Assembly: GCF_036014175.1 (NCBI RefSeq)
Contig: NZ_CP107917.1
Location: 3,286,001-3,350,000 of the forward strand
DNA length: 64,000 nt
Direction: 5' to 3'
Source of the DNA: Streptomyces sp. NBC_00443
Lineage (GTDB): Bacteria > Actinomycetota > Actinomycetes > Streptomycetales > Streptomycetaceae
A program made the translations under genes and the position numbers. Within the stretch, counting starts at the first letter, position 1, and every line of letters starts with the position of its first letter. The notes below the pieces were generated by a model. It was not told the DNA's origin. It was given only the letters and a program-made list of their open reading frames with translations, and searched no databases. Below, piece after piece: positions 10,655-18,144 of this stretch.

Positions 10655-12776
10655 CGGAGCAGCCGACCTCTTTCGAACGCCCCGAGACGGGCGTCGACCC
10701 CGCGGAGTCCCGCGGGGCGCTCGTGCGTACCTCGACACAGGCGACGCCGCACTCCACGCCGTCGCACACCCCTTGCGGCGGTGCCGGCGCCGGTACCCCC
10801 TTACCCGCGCAGGCGCGCACCGGAGAGACCCCTCCACGCCGGGCACCACCGCACCGTCCGGCCCGAGCAAGGAGCCCTCAGACATCGCCGGCAACGGCCC
10901 CGAGCACTCGCAGCCCTCCGTCGCCGCCGAGCCCGACACGCACCGGCCGCGGCCCGTTCCGGAGGCCATACCGCCGCAGCCCGGCGCCGAGCAGCCGCAG
11001 TCGTCCGCCGAGCGGCGCACCGGGCAGGGCCTGGTGCCCGGCCGGCCCACGCCCATGCGGCGGGACGGCGACCGCCTGCGCTTCGTGGGCGCCGCGACCC
11101 GGCGGATCGCCCGCGGCATCGACCTGGACGAGATCGTGATGGGGCTGTGCCGGGCGACCGTGCCGACCTTCTCCGACGCGATCCTCGTCTATCTGCGCGA
11201 CCCGCTGCCGGTCGGCGACGAGCGGCCCACCGGGCCCGTCGTGCTGCGGTTGCGCCGCACCGACCGGATCCCGGAGGAGCGGGACACCGAAGGCAGCTTC
11301 CTGCCCTCGGGGGCACAGCAGCCGGAGCCGACCGAGCTGTCGGAACTGTCCGCCCTCACCGCCGAACTGTGCGAGGTGCGGCCCGGCGGCGCGCTCGCCG
11401 AGGTGCTGCGCGGCGTACGTCCCGTCTTCGCCGACGCGCCCGCCGCCCGCGCCGCCCTGCCCGAACTGCTCGGGGACGACGGCGAGTTGATCATCCCCGA
11501 CGGTCAGCGCGCGATCCTCGCCCCGCTGCGCGGCCGGCGCCGTGTCATCGGCGCCGCGGTGTTCCTGCGCCGCCCGGAGCGCCTCGCCTTCGAGCCCGAC
11601 GACCTCCTCGTCGCGGCCCAGCTCGCCACGCACAGCGCGCTCGGCATCGACAAGGCGGTGCTGTACGGCCGTGAGGCGTACATCGCCGACGAGCTCCAGC
11701 GCACCATGCTGCCCGAGACGCTCCCCCGCCCGACCGGCGTACGGCTGGCGTCCCGCTACCTCCCGGCGGCCGAAACGGCCCGGGTGGGCGGCGACTGGTA
11801 CGACGCGATCCCGCTGCCCGGCAGCCGCGTCGCCCTCGTGGTCGGTGACGTCATGGGCCACTCCATGACCTCGGCCGCGATCATGGGCCAGCTGCGGACC
11901 ACGGCCCAGACCCTCGCCGGCCTCGACCTGCCCCCGCAGGAGGTCCTGCACCACCTCGACGAGCAGGCCCAGCGCCTGGGCACCGACCGCATGGCGACCT
12001 GCCTGTACGCCGTCTACGACCCGGTATCGCACCGCATCACCATCGCCAACGCGGGCCATCCGCCGCCCGTTCTGCTGCACCTGGGCGGCCGCGCGGAGGT
12101 ACTGCGGGTGCCGGCGGGCGCCCCGATCGGCGTCGGCGGTGTCGACTTCGAGGCCGTGGAACTGGACGCACCGGCCGGAGCGACCCTGCTCCTGTACACC
12201 GACGGCCTGGTCGAGTCCCGCCTTCGTGACGTGTGGACCGGCATAGAGCAGCTGCGCGAGAAGCTCGCCGCGACCGCGCAGCTCACCGGGCCCGACCATC
12301 CGCCGCCCCTCGAAGCCCTGTGCGACGAGGTCCTCGACATGCTCGGGCCCGGCGACCGCGACGACGACATCGCGCTGCTCGCCGCCCGCTTCGACGGGAT
12401 CGCACCCAGCGACGTGGCGTACTGGTTCCTGGAGCCGGAGGACGCCGCCCCGGGGCGCGCCCGGCGCCTGGCCCGCCGCGCCCTGGCCCGCTGGGGCATG
12501 GAGGAACTCACCGACTCGGTCGAGCTGTTGGTGAGCGAGGTCGTGACCAACGCGGTGCGGTATGCCACGCGGCCGGTGACGTTGCGCCTGCTGCGGACCG
12601 ATGTGCTGCGGTGCGAGGTCGGGGACGACGTGCCGCAGTTGCCGCGGCTGCGCCAGGCTCGGGCCACGGACGAAGGCGGGCGGGGGTTGTATCTCGTGAA
12701 CCGGCTGGCTCGGCGGTGGGGGGCGACACGGTTGAGCACCGGCAAGGTCGTCTGGTTCGAATTGAATCGCGGCTGA
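10651..12776 (+). CDS. SpoIIE-type PP2C phosphatase with GAF and HATPase domains (apparent N-terminal frameshift)
   Basis: A signalling phosphatase of about 708 residues once the frame is corrected. A proline-rich N-terminal tail is followed by 'RDGDRLRFVGAATRRIARGIDL'. A GAF-like sensor comes next (roughly 11100-11680), then the SpoIIE/PP2C domain ('GGDWYDAIPL', 'VVGDVMGHSM', 'LLYTDGLVE', 'DDDIALL'). A C-terminal HATPase_c domain ('LLVSEVVTNAVRYA', 'EGGRGLYLV') closes it. The core lies in one frame that is open from 10491, but that frame has no good start before GTG 11034 or ATG 11055. The tail from GTG 10651 ('VTEQPTSFERPETG') joins it if one C is restored at the CCCC run 10829-10832. Such proteins act on anti-anti-sigma factors; no partner gene is adjacent. 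Confidence 0.82.
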
Positions 12777-12806
12777 GCGCCGCAGGGGAACTGCGGATCG
12801 CCGGAT

Positions 12807-12884
12807 GCGGGTGCATCGTGGCTGATCGCGCCCGCGCGGCGGAGCCGCATGTCAAACACAGCCCCGCGCCCCTGAGGGGGCGCT
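12807..12884. repeat. Dispersed GC-rich repeat, family B, copy 1
   Basis: It shares a near-identical core with 28124-28200: 'CGGCGGAGCCGCAT' followed by 'CAGCCCCGCGCCCCT'. It fills the gap between the convergent phosphatase and PBP genes and may form a hairpin (GCGCCCCTGAGGGGGCGC at its right end) that terminates both. Confidence 0.6.
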
Positions 12885-12887
12885 GCC

Positions 12888-15275
12888 CTACTGTTCGTTT
12901 CCGGGTCTGGCCGGGTCCAGGGTGATGTCGCCCGTCGGCTCGTCCGTCGGGGTCGTCGTCGGCTCTTCGGTCGTCGGCTCGTCCGTCGGCTCCTGAGTCG
13001 TCGGCTCGTCCGTCGGCTCCTCGGTCGTCGGCTCGTCCGTCGGCTTCTGAGTCGTCGGCTCGTCCGTCGGTTCCTCGGTCGTCGGCTCCTCGGTCGGCGT
13101 CGGGGTCCAGGTCGGCTGGACGGCTGCGCCCTGGTCGGTGTCGAGGTCGAACCTGGCGTCCGGGTCCGTGACGCCGAACATGTACGCCGCCCAGACCTGC
13201 GCCGGGAAACCACCGCCGTTGACACGCGGCTCGCCGCCCGCGCCGTACATCTTGGTCTGGGCGTGGGTCTTGGCGTCCTCGCCGAACAGGCCCACCGAGG
13301 TGACCAGGTCGGGCGTGTAACCGGTGAACCAGGCCGACTTGTTGTCGTCGGACGTACCCGTCTTGCCGGCGACCTTCTGGCCGTCGCGCTTGGAGTTGTT
13401 CGCCACGGCCGTGCGCGCCGTGCCGTCGTCGACCACGCCCGTCAGCACCGAGGTCACCGTGTCGGCGGCCTGCGGGCTGATGACCTGCTCGCCGATCGGG
13501 TCCGGGAACTCGACCGCACGGCTGTTGTGCTCGGCCGACTTGAGGATGCTCGGCGTGACCTTCTTGCCGTGGTTGTCGAGGGTGGCGTAGACCCCGGCCA
13601 TCTGCAGCGGGCTCGCGCCCATGGTGCCCAGGGTCTGGGCGGGCACGGCCTTCTCGTTGGTGGTGTCCATGCCGAGCTTGCCGGCCACGTCCATGACGTT
13701 CTCCATGCCGACGTCGACGCCCAGCTGCGCGAAGACGGAGTTGACGGACTTGTTCATCGCCGTCTGGACGGTGATGTCGCCGTAGTCCTGGTCGTCCTCG
13801 TTCTCGGGCGCGAAGCCGACCTTGCTGCCGTCCTCCACGACCGGCCGCTTGCTGGTGCCGTCGTAGACCGTGTTCGCGGTGATCGGGTTGCCGTCCTGGG
13901 TCTCGGCGCTCTCTTCCAGGGCGGCCGCCAGGATCACCGGCTTGAAGGTGGAGGCGGGCTGGTAGTCGGTGCGGGTCGCGTTGTTGGTGTAGTGCTTGAA
14001 GTAGTCGACGCCGCCGTACAGGGCGACGACCTTCCCCGTCTTGGGGTCGACGGAGACCGCGCCGGCCTGCACGTTCCCGTCGACCTTGCGCTTCTTCGCG
14101 TCCAGCTTGCTCGTCAGCTGCGCCTTGGCCGCCTTCTCCAGCTCAGTCTGCTTCTTCTTGTCGATGTTCAGGGTGATGGTCCAGCCCTGGTCGACAACCT
14201 CGGCCTCGGCCTGGGAGCGGGTGATGCCCTCCTGCTTCATCAGCCGGCTCACCAACTGCTGGTTGGCGAGATCGATCAGATAGCCCTTCTGGCCCTCACG
14301 GCCGGCGGTGGGCTTCGGCTCCTTCGGCTTGTCGAACGTCAGGCCCTGCCGCTCGGACTGCTCGAGCCAGCCCTCCTCGACCATGTTGTCCAGGACGTAG
14401 TTCCAGCGGGCCGTGACCAGCTTCTTGCCGGTCTCGGACGCGGCCGACCAGTCGTACTGGCTCGGCGCCTGGAGCAACGCGGCCAGGTACGCGCCCTGTT
14501 GGACGGTGAGCTTGTCGGCGTCGACGCGGTAGTAGGCCTGGGCGGCGGCCTGGATGCCGTAGGCGCCGCGGCCGTAGTAGCTGGTGTTGATGTAGCCGGC
14601 GAGGATCTCGTCCTTGGACAGCTCGCGGTCGACTTTCAGGGAGATGACCATCTCCTTGAGCTTGCGACTGACCGTCTGTTCCTGGCTGAGGTAGTAGTTC
14701 TTGACGTACTGCTGGGTGATCGTCGAACCACCCTGCGCGCCCTTGCCCATCACGGTGTTCAGCAGACCGCGGGCCGTGCCCTTGAGGTCGATGCCGTTGT
14801 CCTTGTAGAAGGACTTGTTCTCCGCCGCTACGAAGGCGCGCTGGACCTTCTTCGGCACCTTGGCCAGGTCCACGATCTCGCGGTTGACCTCGCCGTCGCG
14901 GGCCAGGGTGCTGCCGTCGCTGTACTTGTAGACGTTGCTCTGGCGCTGGGCGGCCTGGGCGGCCGCGTTGTCCTTCGGGATGTCGACGGCCAGATAGAGC
15001 GCGATGAAGGCGCCGATGCCGAGCAGGCACACGCCGAGGAACGTGCCGAGGATCTTCTTCCAGGTGAAGAGCCGGCGTATTCGGCCCTTGCCACCGCCCT
15101 TGCCCGCGGCCTTCGCCGCCAGGCGGGCCGCGGCCCGGCCACCCTGCGCGGCCGGCGGGCCCACCACGGTGGCCGGTTCGCCTCCCACAGGGGCCGACGG
15201 CGTCCCGGACGGGCGCCGGGGCGCGGCGCGGCGCCCGCTGTGCTGACGCGCTCGTCTGTCTTCCGCTCGTCCCAT
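12888..15275 (-). CDS. Class A penicillin-binding protein (glycosyltransferase/transpeptidase)
   Basis: A bifunctional peptidoglycan synthase of 795 residues. A basic cytoplasmic N-terminus (1-70) leads to one membrane helix (about 75-97). The glycosyltransferase family 51 domain has the catalytic Glu E152 in 'AAENKSFY' and 'GGSTITQQYVKN' at 182-193. The transpeptidase domain has S442-T-F-K445 (nucleophile S442), S-V-N at 510-512 and K-T-G at 638-640, all intact. The C-terminal ~70 residues are a Pro/Thr/Glu/Asp repeat likely extending into the cell wall. ATG 15275 gives the expected basic N-terminus. Confidence 0.95.
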   Translation of the reverse strand: MGRAEDRRARQHSGRRAAPRRPSGTPSAPVGGEPATVVGPPAAQGGRAAARLAAKAAGKGGGKGRIRRLFTWKKILGTFLGVCLLGIGAFIALYLAVDIPKDNAAAQAAQRQSNVYKYSDGSTLARDGEVNREIVDLAKVPKKVQRAFVAAENKSFYKDNGIDLKGTARGLLNTVMGKGAQGGSTITQQYVKNYYLSQEQTVSRKLKEMVISLKVDRELSKDEILAGYINTSYYGRGAYGIQAAAQAYYRVDADKLTVQQGAYLAALLQAPSQYDWSAASETGKKLVTARWNYVLDNMVEEGWLEQSERQGLTFDKPKEPKPTAGREGQKGYLIDLANQQLVSRLMKQEGITRSQAEAEVVDQGWTITLNIDKKKQTELEKAAKAQLTSKLDAKKRKVDGNVQAGAVSVDPKTGKVVALYGGVDYFKHYTNNATRTDYQPASTFKPVILAAALEESAETQDGNPITANTVYDGTSKRPVVEDGSKVGFAPENEDDQDYGDITVQTAMNKSVNSVFAQLGVDVGMENVMDVAGKLGMDTTNEKAVPAQTLGTMGASPLQMAGVYATLDNHGKKVTPSILKSAEHNSRAVEFPDPIGEQVISPQAADTVTSVLTGVVDDGTARTAVANNSKRDGQKVAGKTGTSDDNKSAWFTGYTPDLVTSVGLFGEDAKTHAQTKMYGAGGEPRVNGGGFPAQVWAAYMFGVTDPDARFDLDTDQGAAVQPTWTPTPTEEPTTEEPTDEPTTQKPTDEPTTEEPTDEPTTQEPTDEPTTEEPTTTPTDEPTGDITLDPARPGNEQ
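12963..13070 (-). repeat. 27-bp tandem repeat encoding the PBP tail
   Basis: Four 9-residue units of the form P-T-D-E-P-T-T-x-x, where x-x alternates QK, EE, QE, EE, giving a 54-bp higher-order pattern. It is flanked by degenerate units on both sides. It lies in frame inside the PBP gene and could vary in copy number between strains. Confidence 0.85.
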
Positions 15276-15468
15276 GGGTCCGTTCCGCTCCGCTTCGCTC
15301 TTGTGTGCACTCCTGCCACACAGGTTCGCCGCTCAGGTCAGCTCAGAAAGCTAACACCGGAAGTTGTGACAAAGAGCTGTCGATCCGGTCTTTTGCGGAC
15401 GTGACAATCAGCACCCGTCCCACCGGAACCGACGGCTCAGGGATGCATAGGGTTGCTCGCTCGGGGTA

Positions 15469-15482
15469 AAGTGATATCACTT
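15469..15482. promoter_or_regulatory. 14-bp perfect palindrome, candidate operator for the SPFH gene
   Basis: AAGTGATATCACTT reads the same on both strands. It lies 70 bp before the SPFH start, next to a possible -10 (TATACG, 15497-15502) and a 7-bp hairpin (15501-15519). This is the form of a dimeric repressor site. The regulator is unknown. Confidence 0.5.
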
Positions 15483-15552
15483 AGCTAGTTCGAAGCTATA
15501 CGAAGCCATCCTGGCTTCGTGGATGAATGCGAACGAAACGGGGGAATCACCC

Positions 15553-16488
15553 ATGCCTACCGACACCACATCCGTCACCGCCGACGTACCCGAGATGCCC
15601 GCCCCACGCGTGCGCGAGTTCACAGCGCACAGCATCGGCGGCGGGCTCGCCCTGCTGCTGGGTCTGGTCGGGCTGCTGGCCGGCGCGGGCTTGATCGTCA
15701 GCACCGCGGCGGTCTCCGGAGGCGGCGCCAAGGCGGCGCTGATCATCGCCGGGATCCTGGTCGCGATCGCCGCGGTCCTCGCGATGTGCGGGCTCAACAT
15801 GGTCGCGCCGGGCGAGGCGCGGGTCGTCCAGCTCTTCGGGCGTTACCGCGGGACGATCCGGGAGGACGGGCTGCGCTGGGTGAACCCCTTCACCTCCCGT
15901 ACGAAGATCTCGACCCGGGTCCGCAACCACGAGACCGCCGTCCTCAAGGTCAACGACGCCTACGGCAACCCGATCGAGCTCGCCGCGGTAGTGGTGTGGA
16001 GGGTCGAGGACACCGCGCAGGCCACCTTCGAGGTCGACGACTTCCTGGAGTTCGTCTCCACCCAGACCGAGGCGGCGGTGCGGCACATCGCCATCGAGTA
16101 CCCGTACGACGCCCATGACGAGGGCGGCCTCTCACTGCGCGGCAACGCCGAGGAAATCACCGAGAAGCTCGCCGCCGAACTGCACGCGCGCGTGGAGGCG
16201 GCCGGGGTGCAGATCATCGAGTCGCGCTTCACGCATCTCGCGTACGCTCCCGAGATCGCCTCCGCGATGCTCCAGCGGCAGCAGGCCGGGGCGGTCGTCG
16301 CGGCGCGGCGGCAGATCGTCGACGGGGCGGTCGGCATGGTCGAGGCGGCGCTCGCGCGGATCTCCGAGCGGGACATCGTGGAGCTGGACGACGAGCGGAA
16401 GGCGGCGATGGTGTCGAACCTGATGGTGGTGCTGTGCGGTGACAGGTCCCCGCAGCCGGTCCTCAACACCGGAACGCTCTACCAGTGA
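15553..16488 (+). CDS. SPFH/Band-7 (prohibitin/stomatin-like) membrane protein
   Basis: A 311-residue protein with two N-terminal membrane helices (about 28-50 and 60-82). The SPFH domain follows: '[23 protein letters not shown]', split as [15 protein letters not shown] and then 'GLRWVNPF', '[13 protein letters not shown]' and '[15 protein letters not shown]'. A C-terminal helical region includes '[21 protein letters not shown]'. SPFH proteins form rings or scaffolds that organise membrane microdomains. ATG 15553 is preferred over ATG 15523 because GGGGGAA lies about 8 nt upstream. The gene overlaps the next one by GTGA. Confidence 0.88.
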   Translation: MPTDTTSVTADVPEMPAPRVREFTAHSIGGGLALLLGLVGLLAGAGLIVSTAAVSGGGAKAALIIAGILVAIAAVLAMCGLNMVAPGEARVVQLFGRYRGTIREDGLRWVNPFTSRTKISTRVRNHETAVLKVNDAYGNPIELAAVVVWRVEDTAQATFEVDDFLEFVSTQTEAAVRHIAIEYPYDAHDEGGLSLRGNAEEITEKLAAELHARVEAAGVQIIESRFTHLAYAPEIASAMLQRQQAGAVVAARRQIVDGAVGMVEAALARISERDIVELDDERKAAMVSNLMVVLCGDRSPQPVLNTGTLYQ

Positions 16489-16799
16489 CGGTTCCCTCCG
16501 AGGGTTCAGCCCCTCAGCGTCGGCCGCAGCAGCGCAAGCAGGTGCTGCTGCGGTTGGACCCGTCCGTGTACGAGGCGCTGGCGCGGTGGGCGGGGGACGA
16601 GCTGCGCTCGACCAACGCGCAGATCGAGTTTCTGCTGCGGAAGGCTTTGGCTGACGCCGGTCGGCTTCCGAGGGAGACCGGGCCGATTCCGCGTCGAGGC
16701 CGGCCACCTGGGGCTCCGCCCCAGACCCCCGTCGGCCTGAACGGCCTCGCCCTCAAACGCCGGACGGGCTGGATCTGGCTGAGCCGGCCTCGTCCGTGA
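16485..16799 (+). CDS. Small ribbon-helix-helix-like protein coupled to the SPFH gene
   Basis: A 104-residue protein whose GTG overlaps the stop of the SPFH gene by 4 nt. Residues 15-62 ('RKQVLLRLDPSVYEALARW' then 'STNAQIEFLLRKALADAG') look like an Arc/MetJ ribbon-helix-helix DNA-binding domain. The last ~25 residues come from a copy of dispersed repeat A read as protein (LNGLALKRRTG), so the ancestral protein probably ended near residue 75. A role in controlling or accompanying the SPFH protein is inferred from the coupling only. Confidence 0.7.
   Translation: MTVPSEGSAPQRRPQQRKQVLLRLDPSVYEALARWAGDELRSTNAQIEFLLRKALADAGRLPRETGPIPRRGRPPGAPPQTPVGLNGLALKRRTGWIWLSRPRP
16709..16775. repeat. Dispersed repeat family A, copy inside the RHH gene
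   Basis: 'GGGGCTCCGCCCC' then 'GGCCTGAACGGCCTCG' and 'CTCAAACGCCGGACGGGCTG', matching the copy at 8008-8060 and the one at 22905-22975. It is translated here as the C-terminal tail. Confidence 0.65.
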
Positions 16800-16889
16800 G
16801 GTCTCCCGCCCCTGCCGTCTCCATGTGGCAGAACCGTGACAATCGTCTCCCACCTGCGCCTTCACACCCCCCGCCATGATCTACACACT

Positions 16890-16926
16890 CCGCGTATACA
16901 TGCCGCGTATACACCCCGTGTAGTGT
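16890..16926 (+). promoter_or_regulatory. Promoter and direct-repeat operator of the padR operon
   Basis: Two 13-bp direct repeats, CCGCGTATACATG (16890-16902) and CCGCGTATACACC (16903-16915), each hold a GTATAC palindrome. They sit just upstream of TAGTGT (16921-16926), a -10 box 7 nt before the padR ATG, so the mRNA is probably leaderless. The repeats cover the -35 area, as expected for an autorepressor site. Confidence 0.6.
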
Positions 16927-16933
16927 CCTCGTC

Positions 16934-17458
16934 ATGTCCATCGGTCACACCCTCCTGGGGCTCCTGGAGTCCGGCCCGCGTCACGGCTACGACCTGAAGC
17001 GGGCCTTCGACGAGAAGTTCGGTCACGACCGGCCGCTGCACTACGGCCAGGTCTACTCGACGATGTCCCGGCTGCTGAAGAACGGGCTCGTCGAGGTCGA
17101 CGGGATCGAGCCCGGCGGCGGGCCCGAGCGCAAGCGGTACGCCATCACCGACGCCGGGATCACCGACGTGCAGCAGTGGCTCGCGACGCCCGAGAAGCCG
17201 GAGCCGTACCTCCAGTCGACCCTCTACACCAAGGTCGTCCTCGCCCTGCTCACCCAGCGCGACGCGGCCGACATCCTCGACACCCAGCGCGCCGAGCACC
17301 TGCGGATGATGCGGATCCTCACCGACCGCAAGCGGAAGGGGGACCTCGCCGATCAGCTGATCTGCGACCACGCCCTGTTCCACCTCGAGGCCGACCTGCG
17401 CTGGCTGGAACTCACCGCCGCGCGTCTCGACAAGCTGGCCGAGGTGGTGACCAAGTGA
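16934..17458 (+). CDS. PadR-family transcriptional regulator
   Basis: A 174-residue winged-helix repressor of the PadR family. The N-terminal PadR domain carries 'LLGLLESGPRHGYDLKRAF', 'GQVYSTMSRLLKNGLVE' and 'KRYAITDAG'. A C-terminal helical dimerisation (Vir-like) region spans about 90-174. It is the first gene of an operon with an ABC ATPase and an FtsX-type permease. PadR proteins in such operons commonly repress their own transporter until an antibiotic or envelope signal is bound. Confidence 0.92.
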   Translation: MSIGHTLLGLLESGPRHGYDLKRAFDEKFGHDRPLHYGQVYSTMSRLLKNGLVEVDGIEPGGGPERKRYAITDAGITDVQQWLATPEKPEPYLQSTLYTKVVLALLTQRDAADILDTQRAEHLRMMRILTDRKRKGDLADQLICDHALFHLEADLRWLELTAARLDKLAEVVTK

Positions 17459-18144
17459 CTCCTCCTCCCGGTTCCCTGCTCGCGGCCCAGGAGCTGCGCA
17501 AGGCCTACGGCCCGACCCTCGCGCTCGACGGGGCCGAGTTCTCCATCCACCCCGGCGAGGTCGTCGCCGTCATGGGGCCGTCCGGCTCCGGCAAGTCGAC
17601 GTTGCTGCACTGTCTCGCCGGGATCGTGCCGCCCGACTCGGGTTCCATCACCTACAACGGCCGTGAACTGGCCACCATGGGCGACGCCCAGCGCAGTGCC
17701 CTGCGGCGCTCGGAGTTCGGGTTCGTCTTCCAGTTCGGGCAGTTGGTGCCGGAGCTGACCTGCGTCGAGAACGTCGCCCTTCCGCTGCGGCTGAACGGAA
17801 CCTCCCGCAAGGAGGCCGAGAAGGCGGCACTCACCTGGATGGAGCGGCTGGAGGTCGACGACCTGCGCAAGAAGCGGCCCGGTGAGGTCTCCGGCGGTCA
17901 GGGGCAGCGCGTCGCCGTCGCCCGGTCCCTGGTCACCAACCCGCGCGTGCTGTTCGCCGACGAGCCGACCGGCGCGCTCGACTCCCTCAACGGCGAGCGT
18001 GTGATGGAGCTGCTGACGGACGCCGCCCGCTCGACCAACGCCGCCGTCGTCCTCGTCACGCACGAGGCGCGGGTCGCCGCCTACTCCGACCGCGAGATCG
18101 TCGTACGGGACGGCAAGTCCCGGGACATGGAGCGCGTCGTATGA
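17455..18144 (+). CDS. ABC transporter ATP-binding protein (MacB/LolD type)
   Basis: A 229-residue ATPase. The Walker A is 'GPSGSGKST', the Q-loop lies in 'FVFQFGQLVPELT', the signature is 'VSGGQGQRVAVARSL', the Walker B is 'VLFADEPTGALDS' and the H-loop is 'VLVTHEARV'. GTG 17455 overlaps the padR stop (GTGA), and the 3' end overlaps the permease ATG (ATGA), so the three genes are translationally coupled. The family powers FtsX-type permeases in export or mechanotransmission. Confidence 0.93.
   Translation: MTPPPGSLLAAQELRKAYGPTLALDGAEFSIHPGEVVAVMGPSGSGKSTLLHCLAGIVPPDSGSITYNGRELATMGDAQRSALRRSEFGFVFQFGQLVPELTCVENVALPLRLNGTSRKEAEKAALTWMERLEVDDLRKKRPGEVSGGQGQRVAVARSLVTNPRVLFADEPTGALDSLNGERVMELLTDAARSTNAAVVLVTHEARVAAYSDREIVVRDGKSRDMERVV

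Noticed and set aside
12938..13110. CRISPR-like tandem repeat
   Set aside because: Units are contiguous 27-bp copies without spacers and lie in frame within the PBP gene.
13263..15404. 713-codon plus-strand ORF
   Set aside because: Mirror of the PBP gene; Val/Leu/Gly/Asp-rich, no domain.
15485..15519. loxP-like or attachment-site sequence
   Set aside because: Only a short match around GAAGCTATACGAAG and no integrase nearby; explained better as promoter and hairpin.
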